A stretch of 64,000 nucleotides of DNA, from contig NZ_JAJTWT010000002.1 in assembly GCF_021353235.1 (NCBI RefSeq), positions 682,001 to 746,000 on the forward strand, in the 5' to 3' direction. Position numbers and translations under genes: made by a program. The stretch comes from Pelomonas caseinilytica. Its GTDB lineage: Bacteria; Pseudomonadota; Gammaproteobacteria; Burkholderiales; Burkholderiaceae_C. This document shows, one piece after another, positions 51,390 to 60,624 of this stretch. The notes below the pieces were generated by a model. The model was not told the origin of the DNA. It made no database searches and saw nothing but the letters and a program-made list of their open reading frames with translations. Positions within the stretch are counted from its first letter, which is position 1; every line of letters starts with the position of its first letter.

Positions 51390-52357
51390 AACCAGGAATC
51401 GAATGGCGCCAGCCGCGGGCCTCGGCCGAGAACCAGCAGTTCGCCGGCGACCTGCACGCCGCCCTGAGCCGGGCCCCCAAGGCCATCTCGCCCAAGTACT
51501 TCTACGACGAGACCGGGTCGCGCCTGTTCGAGCGCATCTGCGAGCTGCCGGAGTACTACCCGACGCGCACCGAGCTGTCCCTGCTGCGCACGCATGCCGC
51601 CGACATGGCGGCGCAGTTCGGTGGCGGCGTGCAGCTCGTCGAATACGGCGCGGGCGCCCTGCTCAAGGTGAGGCTGCTGCTGGACGCCCTGCCCCGCGAG
51701 ACCGTGCAGTTCGTGCCCGTGGACATCTCCGGGCCTCACCTGCTCGCCGCCTGCGACGGCCTCGCCGGCGACTACCCCGGCCTGGCCATCCAGCCGCTGG
51801 TGGCCGACTTCACCCGCCCGCACACCCTGCCGCCCTGCCCACGGGGCAGCCGGCGCGTGGGCTTTTTTCCCGGCTCGAGCATCGGCAACTTCACGCCGGC
51901 CGAGGCCGATGCCTTCCTGCGCCTGGCCGCGGCCGAACTGGCCGGCGGCGGCCTGCTGATCGGCATCGACCTCGTCAAGGACGAGGCCGTGCTGCATGCC
52001 GCCTACAACGACGCGGCGGGCGTGACGGCGGCCTTCAACATGAACCTGCTGGACCGCGCCGCCCGCGAGCTGGGCGCGGAGTTCCCCCGCGACGGCTTCG
52101 AGCACCTGGCCTTCTACAACCCGGCCTACCGCCGCATCGAGATGCACCTGCGCGCGACGCGGGCGCTGGACCTGCAACTGGGCGGCGAGATCTACGCCTT
52201 CCACGAGGGCGAGACCCTGCACACCGAGCATTCGCACAAGTACACGGTCAGCGGCTTCCAGGCCATGGCCGCGCGGGCGGGGTTCAGGCCGGGCAAGGTG
52301 TGGATCGACGCGAACCGCTGGTTCGCGGTGCTGTGGTTGGAAGCCGGGCCGCCGTGA
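51386..52357 (+). CDS. egtD: L-histidine N-alpha-methyltransferase EgtD
   Basis: SAM-dependent enzyme that trimethylates histidine to hercynine, the first ergothioneine step. The 323-residue protein shows SPKYFYDETGSRLFERICEL, LVEYGAGALLKVRLLLDA (SAM site), FFPGSSIGNF and AFHEGETLHTEHSHKY, all typical of the family. Coupled to egtB; together they form the core of the pathway. A hairpin follows directly after the stop. Confidence 0.95.
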   Translation: MKPGIEWRQPRASAENQQFAGDLHAALSRAPKAISPKYFYDETGSRLFERICELPEYYPTRTELSLLRTHAADMAAQFGGGVQLVEYGAGALLKVRLLLDALPRETVQFVPVDISGPHLLAACDGLAGDYPGLAIQPLVADFTRPHTLPPCPRGSRRVGFFPGSSIGNFTPAEADAFLRLAAAELAGGGLLIGIDLVKDEAVLHAAYNDAAGVTAAFNMNLLDRAARELGAEFPRDGFEHLAFYNPAYRRIEMHLRATRALDLQLGGEIYAFHEGETLHTEHSHKYTVSGFQAMAARAGFRPGKVWIDANRWFAVLWLEAGPP

Positions 52358-52364
52358 TCAGGCC

Positions 52365-52396
52365 GGGGTGGCGGCCCGACGACGGCCGCCCGCCCC
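52365..52396. terminator. Bidirectional hairpin between egtD and aqpZ
   Basis: GGGG-T-GGCGGCC-N7-GGCCGCC-CG-CCCC: a GC-rich stem of 7 bp extended by 4 bp, filling the 40-base space between the converging egtD and aqpZ genes. No U-runs; assigned from position and stem strength. Confidence 0.45.
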
Positions 52397-52397
52397 G

Positions 52398-53084
52398 TCA
52401 CTCCGCGTCAGCGATGGCGCGATAGGCGAAGGCGCCGACCGCCGCCCCGAGGATGGGCGCGACCCAGAACAGCCAGAGTTGCTCCACCGCCCAGCCGCCG
52501 ACGAAAACGGCCACCGCCGTGCTCCGCGCGGGATTCACCGAGGTGTTGGTGACCGGAATGCTGATGAGGTGGATCAGCGTCAAGGCCAGACCGATGGCGA
52601 TGGGCGCCAGTCCGGCAGGCGCCCGCTTGTCCGTCGAGCCGAGAATCACCAGGAGGAAGAATGCCGTCATCACCACTTCGGTGACCAGGGCGGCCGTCAG
52701 GGAATAACCGCCCGGCGAATGCGCACCATATCCGTTGGACGCGAAACCCTTGGCGACGTCAAAACCCGCGGCGCCGCTGGCGATGAGGTAGAGAACGGCC
52801 GCGCCGGCCACGCCGCCCAGCACCTGGGCCACGATATAGGCCGGCAGTTGGCTCGCGGGAAAGCGCCCGCCGAGCCACAGGCCGACCGAGACCGCAGGAT
52901 TCAGGTGGCAGCCCGAGATGTGACCGATGGCGAATGCCATCGTGAGCACGGTGAGGCCGAAGGCCAATGAAACCCCGTGCAGGCCGATGCCAACGCCTGG
53001 AAAGGCCGCCGCGAGCACGGCGCTGCCGCAGCCTCCCAACACCAGCCAAAAGGTTCCGAGAAACTCCGCTCCATATTTTTTCAT
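52398..53084 (-). CDS. aqpZ: Aquaporin Z-type water channel
   Basis: MIP-family channel of 228 residues with six hydrophobic segments. The two half-helix motifs are [10 protein letters not shown] (about 62-71) and [12 protein letters not shown] (about 181-192). The water-specific AqpZ type is suggested by the Arg after the second NPA, the preceding Thr-Ser and the [20 protein letters not shown] start. The frame opens upstream, but ATG 53084 gives the AqpZ N-terminus. The 271 bases upstream hold an ATATCG-N7-CGATAT inverted repeat (53131-53149) and the urt terminator. Confidence 0.93.
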   Translation of the reverse strand: MKKYGAEFLGTFWLVLGGCGSAVLAAAFPGVGIGLHGVSLAFGLTVLTMAFAIGHISGCHLNPAVSVGLWLGGRFPASQLPAYIVAQVLGGVAGAAVLYLIASGAAGFDVAKGFASNGYGAHSPGGYSLTAALVTEVVMTAFFLLVILGSTDKRAPAGLAPIAIGLALTLIHLISIPVTNTSVNPARSTAVAVFVGGWAVEQLWLFWVAPILGAAVGAFAYRAIADAE

Positions 53085-53296
53085 TTCCTGTCTTTCGTAG
53101 TGAAGAAAGTCAGGCAAAACGTGCGCACCTATATCGACGGGGCCGATATGCAGGGCGCGTGATTCCTCTCTCCGCCTGGCCTGACGGGAGCGGATTGTGA
53201 TCGAGACGGCCTCGCCACGAATTACCGGCATCGCCTGGAGCGAATGGCCCGGAAGCGGCTGACCGCATAACTTCGAATCTGGCCGCCAAATGGAAA

Positions 53297-53316
53297 CCCC
53301 GCGGAGGGCCGCGGGG
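53297..53316 (-). terminator. Intrinsic terminator after urtE
   Basis: CCCCGCGG-N4-CCGCGGGG, a perfect 8-bp stem with a four-base loop, 39 bases after the urtE stop and followed on the minus strand by TTTCCATTT. Good candidate for the end of the urt transcript. Confidence 0.7.
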
Positions 53317-53355
53317 ATAATCCATTAGATATGGAGCAGGCCGAAGGCCGCCGCC

Positions 53356-54060
53356 TCAGATCGCCAGCCGCTCCCGCACCCCGTCCGCGGCCATGTCCTT
53401 GCCGCGGCCGCGCATGACGACCTCGCCGCGCTGCATCAGCAGGTACTGGTCGGCCAGCTCGGCGGCGAAGTCGTAGAACTGCTCCACCAGCACGACGGCC
53501 AGGCCCTTGTCGTGCGCCAGGTGCTGGATGACGCGGCCGATGTCCTGGATGACGTTGGGCTGGATGCCTTCGGTGGGTTCGTCCAGCAGCAGCACCTTGG
53601 GGCCGGGAGCGAGGGCCCGCGCGATGGCGAGCTGCTGCTGCTGGCCGCCGGAGAGGTCGCCGCCGCGCCGGCCGCGCATCTTGTCGAGGACGGGGAAGAG
53701 TTCGAAGAGTTCGCCGGGCAGCGGCGTGCCCGCTGGCTGGCTGGCCAGGCCCATCTGCAGGTTCTCCATCACCGTCAGCCGCCCGAAGATCTCGCGACCC
53801 TGGGGCACGTAGCCCAGGCCGGCGCGGACGCGCTGGTGGGTGCGCAGCTTGTCCACCGACTGGCCGGCCAGGGTGATGCTGCCCGAGGTGGCGGGCACGA
53901 CGCCCATCAGGCTCTTGAGCAGCGTGGTCTTGCCGACGCCGTTGCGCCCGAGTACGACGGTGATCTCGCCGGGCTTCAGCTCGAAACTCACGCCGCGCAG
54001 GATGTGCGAACCGCCGTAATGCTGGTGCAGGTCGGCGGCCTGGAGGATGGGTTGTGTCAT
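53356..54060 (-). CDS. urtE: Urea ABC transporter ATP-binding protein UrtE
   Basis: Second ATPase (LivF type) of the urea transporter, 234 residues. Walker A GRNGVGKTTLLKSLMG (about 38-53), YVPQGREIFGRLTVMENLQMG, signature LSGGQQQQLAIARAL and Walker B KVLLLDEPTEGIQPN. The last phrase with PTEGIQPNVIQDI is characteristic of UrtE. Separated from urtD by repeat copy B. ATG 54060 chosen for the usual start; an upstream extension runs into the repeat. Confidence 0.94.
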   Translation of the reverse strand: MTQPILQAADLHQHYGGSHILRGVSFELKPGEITVVLGRNGVGKTTLLKSLMGVVPATSGSITLAGQSVDKLRTHQRVRAGLGYVPQGREIFGRLTVMENLQMGLASQPAGTPLPGELFELFPVLDKMRGRRGGDLSGGQQQQLAIARALAPGPKVLLLDEPTEGIQPNVIQDIGRVIQHLAHDKGLAVVLVEQFYDFAAELADQYLLMQRGEVVMRGRGKDMAADGVRERLAI

Positions 54061-54075
54061 TGCGGAGCTCTCGGG

Positions 54076-54173
54076 AACACAGCCACAGAGACACAGAGGC
54101 ACAGAGAAGGTGCGCCCGAGTCGCGAGAGCAGCCCCATCTCTCTGTGTCTCTGTGCCTCTGTGGCCGTGTTGG
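54076..54173. repeat. Inverted-repeat element, copy B
   Basis: Left arm 54076-54107 (begins AACACAGCCACAGAGACACA) and right arm 54139-54173 (ends CTGTGGCCGTGTTGG) pair over about 30 bases with few mismatches. It occupies nearly all of the 117-base urtD-urtE spacer. Confidence 0.92.
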
Positions 54174-54177
54174 ATTC

Positions 54178-55011
54178 CTATCGACCAAGGTAGACCTCGA
54201 TCACCTTCTCATCCGATTGAACGGCAGCCATCGTGCCTTCGGCCAGCGTCCTGCCCTCGTGCAGCACGGTCACCGTGCGGTGGGCGCCGGCCAGCGTGCC
54301 GACGAAGGCCATGTCGTGCTCGACGACGACGAGCGAGTGCTGGCCCTCCAGGCTCAGGAAGAGTTCGGCCGTGCGCTCGGTCTCCTCGTCGGTCATGCCG
54401 GCGACGGGCTCGTCGAGCAGCAGCAGCTTGGGGTCCTGCGCGAGCAGCATGCCGATCTCCAGCCACTGCTTCTGGCCGTGGCTGAGCAGGCCGGCCAGGC
54501 GAGTGCGCTCCTCGGCCAGGTGCACGGTCTTGAGAAGCTCGTCGAGCCGGTCGCGCTGCTCGCCGGTGAGGCGCGCACGCATGGCGAAGCGGGCACGTCG
54601 GTCGCCGGCCAGGGCCAACTCGAGGTTCTCGGCCACGGTCAGCGCCTCGAAGACCGTGGGCTTCTGGAACTTGCGGCCGATGCCCGCGCGGGCGATCTGG
54701 GCCTCGTTCATCGTCCGCAGGTCGAGGTTGCTGCCGAAGTAGATGCGGCCGCTGTCGGGCCGGGTCTTGCCGGTGATGCAGTCCATCGTCGTCGTCTTGC
54801 CGGCGCCGTTGGGGCCGATGACGCAGCGCAACTCGCCCACGCCGACCGTGAAGGACAGGCCGCCCAGGGCCTGGAAGCCGTCGAAGGCGACCTTGAGGTC
54901 TTCGACGTACAGGGCCACGCCCTGGTTGAAGATGGGCTCGCCGGCGGTGGCGATGCGGGTGATGGCGCGCGAGCGCGCCTCGGCGCCGGCTTCGAGCAGT
55001 TCCGGGGTCAT
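54178..55011 (-). CDS. urtD: Urea ABC transporter ATP-binding protein UrtD
   Basis: First ATPase (LivG type) of the transporter, 277 residues. Walker A GPNGAGKTTTMDCITGKTRP (about 66-85), the GIGRKFQKPTVFEALTV Q-loop region, signature LSHGQKQWLEIGMLL and Walker B KLLLLDEPVAGMTDEETE, the last being a UrtD hallmark. The signature has His in place of the second Gly (LSHGQ), common in UrtD. The ATG overlaps the urtC stop by ATGA. Confidence 0.95.
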   Translation of the reverse strand: MTPELLEAGAEARSRAITRIATAGEPIFNQGVALYVEDLKVAFDGFQALGGLSFTVGVGELRCVIGPNGAGKTTTMDCITGKTRPDSGRIYFGSNLDLRTMNEAQIARAGIGRKFQKPTVFEALTVAENLELALAGDRRARFAMRARLTGEQRDRLDELLKTVHLAEERTRLAGLLSHGQKQWLEIGMLLAQDPKLLLLDEPVAGMTDEETERTAELFLSLEGQHSLVVVEHDMAFVGTLAGAHRTVTVLHEGRTLAEGTMAAVQSDEKVIEVYLGR

Positions 55012-56054
55012 TTCCTGATCCTCCGCACCAGCCCCACCAGGCCCGCGGGCAGGAAGAGGGTCACGGCGATGAAGAGGGCGCCCAGCACGTAGAGCCAACC
55101 CTCCGGCCACCAGACCGTGAAGACCGACTTGGTGCCGTTGACGAAGAAGGCGCCGAGCACGGGCCCGATCAGCGTGCCACGCCCGCCGACCGCGGCCCAG
55201 ATGGCCATCTCGATGCTGGCCGCCGGGCTCATCTCGCTGGGATTGATGATGCCCACCTGGGGCACGTAGAGTGCGCCGGCCAGCGCGCACATCACGGCCG
55301 AGATGACATAGGCGCTGAGCTTGAAGGCCACGGGGTCGTAGCCCAGGAAGCGCACGCGCCCTTCGGCATCGCGGATGGCCTGCAGGATGCGGCCCCAGCG
55401 GCTTTGCGTGAGTGCGCGGGCCACGAGGTAGCAGACGATCAGCGCGAGCCCGCTGGCCACGCACAGGCCGACTTTCATGCCCGGCGTGTTGAGCGGCATG
55501 CCGGCGATGCGCTTGAAGTCGGTGAAGCCGTTGTTGCCACCGAAGCCCGTCTCGTTGCGGAAGAAGAGCAGCATCGCCGCGACGGTGAGGGCCTGGGTGA
55601 TGATGGAGAAATACACGCCCTGGATGCGCGAGCGGAAGGCGAAGAAGCCGAACACCGCCGCAATCAGGCCGGGCACGGCGAGCGCGAGGAAGATCTGGCC
55701 GACGAGTGAGTCGCTCAGCGCCCAGTGCCAGGGCAGTTCCTTCCAGTTCAGGAAGACCATGAAGTCCGGCAGGTCGGACTGGTACTGCCCGTCGCGGCCG
55801 ATCTGGCGCATGAGGTACATGCCCATGCCGTAGCCACCCAGGGCGAAGAACAGCCCGTGCCCCAGCGACAGGATGCCGCCGAAGCCCCAGATGAGGTCCA
55901 GGGCCAGCGCGCAGATGGCGAAGCACAGGAACTTGCCGAGCAGGCCGACGTAGAACTCGCTCAGGTGCAGCGCGTGGCCGGGCGGGAAGGCGAGGTGCAG
56001 CAGGGGCACCAGCAGCAGGGTCAGGGCTGCGACGATGAGGAAAAGTCGCTTCAT
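55008..56054 (-). CDS. urtC: Urea ABC transporter permease UrtC
   Basis: LivM-type membrane subunit of 348 residues with eight to ten hydrophobic segments, starting with a signal-anchor-like MKRLFLIVAALTLLLVPLL. LDLIWGFGGILSLGHGLFFA and FGGNNGFTDFKRIAG (UrtC-type) and GPVLGAFFVNGTKSVF are family features. Coupled to urtD. The start at 56054 was chosen since the upstream extension enters repeat copy C. Confidence 0.94.
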   Translation of the reverse strand: MKRLFLIVAALTLLLVPLLHLAFPPGHALHLSEFYVGLLGKFLCFAICALALDLIWGFGGILSLGHGLFFALGGYGMGMYLMRQIGRDGQYQSDLPDFMVFLNWKELPWHWALSDSLVGQIFLALAVPGLIAAVFGFFAFRSRIQGVYFSIITQALTVAAMLLFFRNETGFGGNNGFTDFKRIAGMPLNTPGMKVGLCVASGLALIVCYLVARALTQSRWGRILQAIRDAEGRVRFLGYDPVAFKLSAYVISAVMCALAGALYVPQVGIINPSEMSPAASIEMAIWAAVGGRGTLIGPVLGAFFVNGTKSVFTVWWPEGWLYVLGALFIAVTLFLPAGLVGLVRRIRK

Positions 56055-56069
56055 GCGGGACGCCCCATG

Positions 56070-56165
56070 AACACAGCCACAGAGACACAGAGGCACAGAG
56101 AAATCGAGCAGGTGCGAGGAAAGCGTGGTGCTCCCTCTGTGTCTCTGTGCCTCTGTGGCTTTGTT
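56070..56165. repeat. Inverted-repeat element, copy C
   Basis: Left arm 56070-56101 and right arm 56132-56165 pair along about 30 bases. It fills the 118-base urtB-urtC spacer, starting about 15 bases upstream of urtC and ending 7 bases from the urtB stop. Confidence 0.92.
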
Positions 56166-56172
56166 TTGTATT

Positions 56173-57714
56173 TCATTCCACGGCCCTGCCCTTCAGTGCG
56201 AACAGGCCTTGCGGCTTCTTCTGGATGACGAGGACAAGCAGCATCAGCAGCGCGATCTTGGCGAGCACCGCGCCCTGCCAGCCTTCCAGCAGCTTGGACA
56301 GCACGCCCAGGCCCAGGCCGGCGTAGACGGTGCCGGCCAGCTGGCCAACGCCGCCGAGCACCACCACCATGAAGGCGTCGACGATGTAGCTCTGGCCGAG
56401 GTCCGGCCCGACGTTGCCGATCTGGCTCAGCGCGCAGCCGGCCAGGCCGGCGATGCCTGAGCCGAGGGCGAAGGCCAGGGTGTCCACCTGCGAGGTGTTG
56501 ACGCCCACGCAGGCGGCCATGCGCCGGTTCTGCGTGACGCCGCGCACCATCAAGCCCAGCCGGGTGCGCGACAGCAGCAGGGCCATGCCGGCCAGCACCA
56601 GGCCCGCGAAGGCGAGGATGGCCAGGCGGTTGTAGGGCAGGGTCAGGTTGGGCAGCAGGGCCCAGCCACCGGACAGCCAGGCGGGGTTCTCCACGGCCAC
56701 GTTCTGCGCGCCGAAGAGGCTGCGCACGGCCTGCATCAGCACCAGCGAAATGCCCCAGGTCGCCAGCAGCGTCTCCAGCGGCCGGCCGTAGAGCCAGCGG
56801 ATGACGCTGCGCTCCATGGCCGCACCCACCAGGGCGGCGGCAAGGAAGCTGGCCGGCAGGGCGACCCAGAGGTAGTGGTCGAAGGCGCCCGGCGCCCAGG
56901 CGCGGAAGGCCTGCTGCACGCTGTAGGTCGCGTAGGCGCCCACCATCAGCAGCTCGCCGTGGGCCATGTTGATGACGCCCATCAGGCCGTAGGTGATGGC
57001 CAGGCCCAGCGCAACGAGCAGCAGCACCGAGCCGAGGCTGAGCCCGGAGAACAGCAGCTGGGCGCGTTCGCCCCAGGCCAGCCGGGCGCCGATGGCGTCG
57101 ACGGCCGCCTGCATCGCGGCCTTGGCGCCGGGGTCGGACTCGGCGGACAGCTTGTCCAGCAGCAGGGCCCGCGTGGCCGGGTCGGCACTGGCCGCGAGTT
57201 CGGTGGCCGCGGCGCGGCGCTGGCCGGCGTCGGCGGACGACAGCTTGGCGCCGGCCACGAGGGAATTCAGTTGGGCGCGCAGCCCTGCGTCGCTCTCGGC
57301 GGCGAGCGCCTTCTCGAAGAGCGGCAGCTTGGACACGTCCGCGTCGTCGCGCAGCGTGGCCAGGGCCTTGGCGCGAACCTCGCGGTCCCTGGACAGCAGG
57401 TCCAGCCCTGCCAGCGCGGCGTCGATCTCGCGGCGCATGCGGTTGTTGAGCATGGGTTCCTCCGCATCGGCCGGCGGCGTGGCGCCCTCGGCCACGACGA
57501 GGGCTTGGCCGGCCTTGAGGCGGACCCGCCCGTCCTGCAGCGCGCGCAGGAAGGGGCCGAGCGACTCGTCGCCCGCAGCCAGCGCCTGCTGCAGGGCCGC
57601 GACGCGCTCGTCTCCGTCACCGGTGGCGATGCGGGTGGCCAGTTCAGGCGGCAGGGCCCAGGCCGAACCGAAGGTCAGCAGCGCGAGGCAGAGAAGCCGA
57701 CGAAGCAAAGTCAT
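56173..57714 (-). CDS. urtB: Urea ABC transporter permease UrtB
   Basis: LivH-type permease of 513 residues. A signal peptide (MTLLRRLLCLALLTFGSAWA) and a periplasmic alpha-helical domain of about 190 residues precede the eight-segment permease domain. LLLVALGLAITYGLMGVINM and AHGELLMVGAYATYSVQ start the permease core, and QIGNVGPDLGQSYIVDAFMV lies near its end. The long N-terminal domain is usual for proteobacterial UrtB. Repeat copies C and D lie on either side. Confidence 0.94.
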   Translation of the reverse strand: MTLLRRLLCLALLTFGSAWALPPELATRIATGDGDERVAALQQALAAGDESLGPFLRALQDGRVRLKAGQALVVAEGATPPADAEEPMLNNRMRREIDAALAGLDLLSRDREVRAKALATLRDDADVSKLPLFEKALAAESDAGLRAQLNSLVAGAKLSSADAGQRRAAATELAASADPATRALLLDKLSAESDPGAKAAMQAAVDAIGARLAWGERAQLLFSGLSLGSVLLLVALGLAITYGLMGVINMAHGELLMVGAYATYSVQQAFRAWAPGAFDHYLWVALPASFLAAALVGAAMERSVIRWLYGRPLETLLATWGISLVLMQAVRSLFGAQNVAVENPAWLSGGWALLPNLTLPYNRLAILAFAGLVLAGMALLLSRTRLGLMVRGVTQNRRMAACVGVNTSQVDTLAFALGSGIAGLAGCALSQIGNVGPDLGQSYIVDAFMVVVLGGVGQLAGTVYAGLGLGVLSKLLEGWQGAVLAKIALLMLLVLVIQKKPQGLFALKGRAVE

Positions 57715-57733
57715 GAGGCGAGGAAATGAATAC

Positions 57734-57822
57734 GACCACAGAGGCACGGAGACACAGAGGAAACACAGAGGAACCGGGCAGCGCCCGTTCTCTGTGTCTC
57801 TGTGCCTCTGTGGCTGTGTTCG
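57734..57822. repeat. Inverted-repeat element, copy D
   Basis: Left arm 57734-57771 and right arm 57788-57822 pair around a short loop of 16 bases; the left arm contains a small internal insertion (GGAAACACAGAGG). It lies in the urtA-urtB spacer, about 20 bases from urtB and 52 from urtA. Confidence 0.9.
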
Positions 57823-57874
57823 AGGGAGTTCGCCGTAGGCGGGCGGAACGCCGAAGCGCCCCGCCGCAGGCACG

Positions 57875-59128
57875 TCACTTCTTTTCGGGCTCGTCCTTCT
57901 TGCCCTTGTTCTCGGGGATGTAGGGCGACCACGGCTGGGCCTTGACGGGGCCGGGGGTCTTCCACACCACGTTGAACTGGCCGTCCGCCTTCACCTCGCC
58001 GATGAACACCGACTTGTGCAGGTGGTGGTTCTTCTCGTCCATCTTGGACGTGATGCCCGAGGGCGCCGGGAAGGTCTGGCCGGCCATGGCGGCGATGACC
58101 TTGTCGGTGTCGGTGCTGCCGGCCTTCTTGACGGCCTGGGCCCACATGTTGATGCCGATGTAGGTGGCTTCCATCGGATCGTTGGTGAGCGGCTTGTCCT
58201 TGTGGCCGGCGATGCCCTTGGCCTTGGCGTAGTCGCTCCACTTCTTGATGAAGGCGTCGTTGGCCGGGTTCTTGATGGACATGAAGTAGTTCCACGCCGC
58301 GAGATGACCCACCAGCGGCTTGGCGTCCACGCCGCGCAGTTCCTCCTCACCCACGGAGAAGGCCACCACCGGCACGTCGGTCGCCTTCAGGCCCTGGTTG
58401 CCCAGTTCCTTGTAGAAGGGCACGTTGGAGTCGCCGTTGATGGTGGAGACCACGGCCGTCTTCTTGCCTTCGGCCGAGAACTTCTTGATCTTGGCGATGA
58501 TGCTTTGATAGTCGGAGTGCCCGAAGGGGGTGTACTCCTCCATGATGTCCTCGTCCTTGATGCCCTTGCTGTGCAGGAAGGCGCGCAGGATCTTGTTGGT
58601 GGTGCGCGGGTAGACGTAGTCGGTGCCCAGCAGCACGAAGCGCTTGGCACCGCCGCCGTCCTTGCTCATCAGGTATTCGACGGCGGGGATGGCCTGCTGG
58701 TTGGGTGCGGCGCCGGTGTAGAAGACGTTCTTGCTGAGCTCTTCACCCTCGTACTGCACGGGGTAGAACAGCAGCGAGTTGGTCTGCTCGAAGACCGGCA
58801 GCACCGACTTGCGGCTCACCGAGGTCCAGCAGCCGAAGACGACGGCGACCTTGTCCTGCGAGATGAGCTGCTTGGCCTTCTCGGCGAACAGCGGCCAGTT
58901 GGAGGCCGGGTCGACGACGACGGGCTCCAGCTTCTTGCCGAGCAGGCCGCCCTTGGCGTTGATCTCGTCGATGGCCATCAGCACCGTGTCCTTGAGCACG
59001 GTCTCGGAGATGGCCATGGTGCCCGAGAGCGAGTGCAGCACGCCGACCTTGATGGTGTCGGCGGCGAAGGCGGCGGGGGCGAACAGGCTGGCGGCGGCGG
59101 CCAGGGCGAGTGCGGAACGGCGAAGCAT
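57875..59128 (-). CDS. urtA: Urea ABC transporter substrate-binding protein UrtA
   Basis: Periplasmic urea-binding protein of 417 residues. The signal peptide covers about residues 1-22 (SLFAPAAFA cleavage region). IKVGVLHSLSGTMAISETVL opens the mature protein, and WTSVSRKSVLPVFEQTNSLL and YVYPRTTNKILRAFL are UrtA features. A GGAGGAA lies before the ATG. First gene of urtABCDE with a sigma-54-type promoter upstream. No urease gene is in the window. Confidence 0.96.
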   Translation of the reverse strand: MLRRSALALAAAASLFAPAAFAADTIKVGVLHSLSGTMAISETVLKDTVLMAIDEINAKGGLLGKKLEPVVVDPASNWPLFAEKAKQLISQDKVAVVFGCWTSVSRKSVLPVFEQTNSLLFYPVQYEGEELSKNVFYTGAAPNQQAIPAVEYLMSKDGGGAKRFVLLGTDYVYPRTTNKILRAFLHSKGIKDEDIMEEYTPFGHSDYQSIIAKIKKFSAEGKKTAVVSTINGDSNVPFYKELGNQGLKATDVPVVAFSVGEEELRGVDAKPLVGHLAAWNYFMSIKNPANDAFIKKWSDYAKAKGIAGHKDKPLTNDPMEATYIGINMWAQAVKKAGSTDTDKVIAAMAGQTFPAPSGITSKMDEKNHHLHKSVFIGEVKADGQFNVVWKTPGPVKAQPWSPYIPENKGKKDEPEKK

Positions 59129-59179
59129 CGGGATTCCTCCAGGGTTGGATGTCGAGGTCGAGTAGCCGAACGCAGTCAG

Positions 59180-59195
59180 CGCAAGCCTCGTGCCA
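59180..59195 (-). promoter_or_regulatory. Sigma-54 (-24/-12) promoter of urtA
   Basis: Minus strand TGGCACG-AGGC-TTGCG matches the consensus TGGCACG-N4-TTGCW at every defined position except the last. The start would be near 59170, about 41 bases before the urtA ATG. Strong candidate for NtrC-dependent expression in nitrogen limitation. Confidence 0.8.
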
Positions 59196-59268
59196 GCCCG
59201 TGCACTTCGTCACATCCCGCCAGGAGCCGCCCGGACGCACGGTTACGGACCGCAGCAGCCCCGCCGCG

Positions 59269-59308
59269 GTGCGAACCGCACCGTTGGTGTACCGCAGCAC
59301 CGCGGTGC
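59269..59308. promoter_or_regulatory. Cluster of GCAC/GTGC inverted repeats upstream of urtA
   Basis: GTGCG-N3-CGCAC (59269-59281), GCACC-N3-GGTGT (59278-59290) and GCACCGCGGTGC (59297-59308) lie 100-140 bases before the predicted start. NtrC sites have GCAC and GTGC half-sites, but with wider spacing, so this is a candidate enhancer and not a clear NtrC box. Confidence 0.35.
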
Positions 59309-59364
59309 CGCACAAAAACGGGCCGGCGCGCCCGCGCTTGGGGGGGCGGTGCCGGCCGCGCCCC

Positions 59365-60594
59365 TCAGCCCGCCGGTGTGACGACGCCGTCGCAGGCGCC
59401 GAAGCCGATGCGGCGGAACCCTGGCTTGCAGGCCTGAGCCCGCAGGCCGAGTCGGTCGCCGTCCAGCAGGAAGCTGCGCTGCTCGCCGTTGGGCAGGGTG
59501 ATGGGCTGCTTGCCGCCCGCGGTCAGTTCGAGCAGCGAGCCCGCCTCCTCGGGCGCCGGGCCGCTGATGGTGCCCGTGCCCAGCAGGTCGCCGGGCTGGA
59601 GGTTGCAGCCGTTGCTGGCGTGGTGGGTCAGCATCTGCGCCAGCGACCAGTAGGCGTGGCGCAGGTTGGAGCGCGACAGGCGCACCGGCTCCGGCATGGC
59701 CGGCGTCTTGAGCCAGACCTCCATCTCGATGTCGTAGGCCGCCGCGGCGCGATGCCGGGGGGAGTCGAGGTAGGGCAGCGGCTGGGGGTCGCCCTCGGGC
59801 CGGGTGAAGGGGATGCGGAAGGGCTCCAGCGCGTCCATGGTGACGATCCAGGGCGAGATCGTCGTGCCGAAGTTCTTGGCAAGGAAGGGGCCCAGGGGCT
59901 GGTACTCCCAGGGCTGGATGTCGCGGGCCGACCAGTCGTTGAGCAGGGTCAAGCCGAAGGCGTGCTCGTCGGCCTCGTCGATGCCGAAGGGCTCGCCCAG
60001 CGCATTGCCGGGGCCGACGAAGAGGCCCAGCTCCAGCTCGCAGTCGATGCGGGCGCTGGGCTTGAACACGGGCACCTCGGCGTCGGGCGCCTTGACCTGG
60101 CCCCTGGGGCGGCGGATGGGCGTGCCGCTGACGACGATGGAGCTGCTGCGGCCGTGGTAGCCGATGGGCACCCACTGGTAGTTCGGCAGCAGCGGGTTGT
60201 CGGGACGGAAGAGCCTGCCGACGGCTCGGGCGTGGTGGATGCCCGTGTAGAAGTCGGTGTAGTCGCCGATGCGGCAGGGCAGCGTGAACTCGGCCTCGGC
60301 CTGCGGCACGAGGTCGATCTCCGGCGCGCCGGCCTTGAGGGTGTCGAAGAGGCGGTGGCGCAGCGCGCGGCGCTCCACGCCGGGCCGGGCCATCAGCGCG
60401 TTCAGGTCGTCGATGCCCCAGGCGGCGAGGTCGAGGATCCGGTCGCCGATGCCGACACCCACCCGCCAGGGCTCCAGCGAGCCGGCGCGCCGGAAACGGC
60501 AGAAGGGCAGGTTCTGCAGCGGGAAGTCGGTGGCTGGGTCGTTGGCCGAGGCGACCCAGGACAGGGCGGCGGGGTCGTGGGTATGGTCGAGCAT
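59365..60594 (-). CDS. fahA: Fumarylacetoacetase
   Basis: Last step of tyrosine/homogentisate breakdown: hydrolyses fumarylacetoacetate to fumarate and acetoacetate. The 409-residue protein has the N-terminal SH3-like domain and the FAH domain with DYTDFYTGIHHA, DCELELGLFVG, LLNDWSARDIQPWEYQPLGP and NLQPGDLLGTGTISGP, including the metal-binding acidic residues. Follows hmgA, separated by repeat copy E. Confidence 0.96.
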   Translation of the reverse strand: MLDHTHDPAALSWVASANDPATDFPLQNLPFCRFRRAGSLEPWRVGVGIGDRILDLAAWGIDDLNALMARPGVERRALRHRLFDTLKAGAPEIDLVPQAEAEFTLPCRIGDYTDFYTGIHHARAVGRLFRPDNPLLPNYQWVPIGYHGRSSSIVVSGTPIRRPRGQVKAPDAEVPVFKPSARIDCELELGLFVGPGNALGEPFGIDEADEHAFGLTLLNDWSARDIQPWEYQPLGPFLAKNFGTTISPWIVTMDALEPFRIPFTRPEGDPQPLPYLDSPRHRAAAAYDIEMEVWLKTPAMPEPVRLSRSNLRHAYWSLAQMLTHHASNGCNLQPGDLLGTGTISGPAPEEAGSLLELTAGGKQPITLPNGEQRSFLLDGDRLGLRAQACKPGFRRIGFGACDGVVTPAG

Positions 60595-60624
60595 GGTGTC
60601 GGGTGTTCAGCGTGCGATGCAGGG

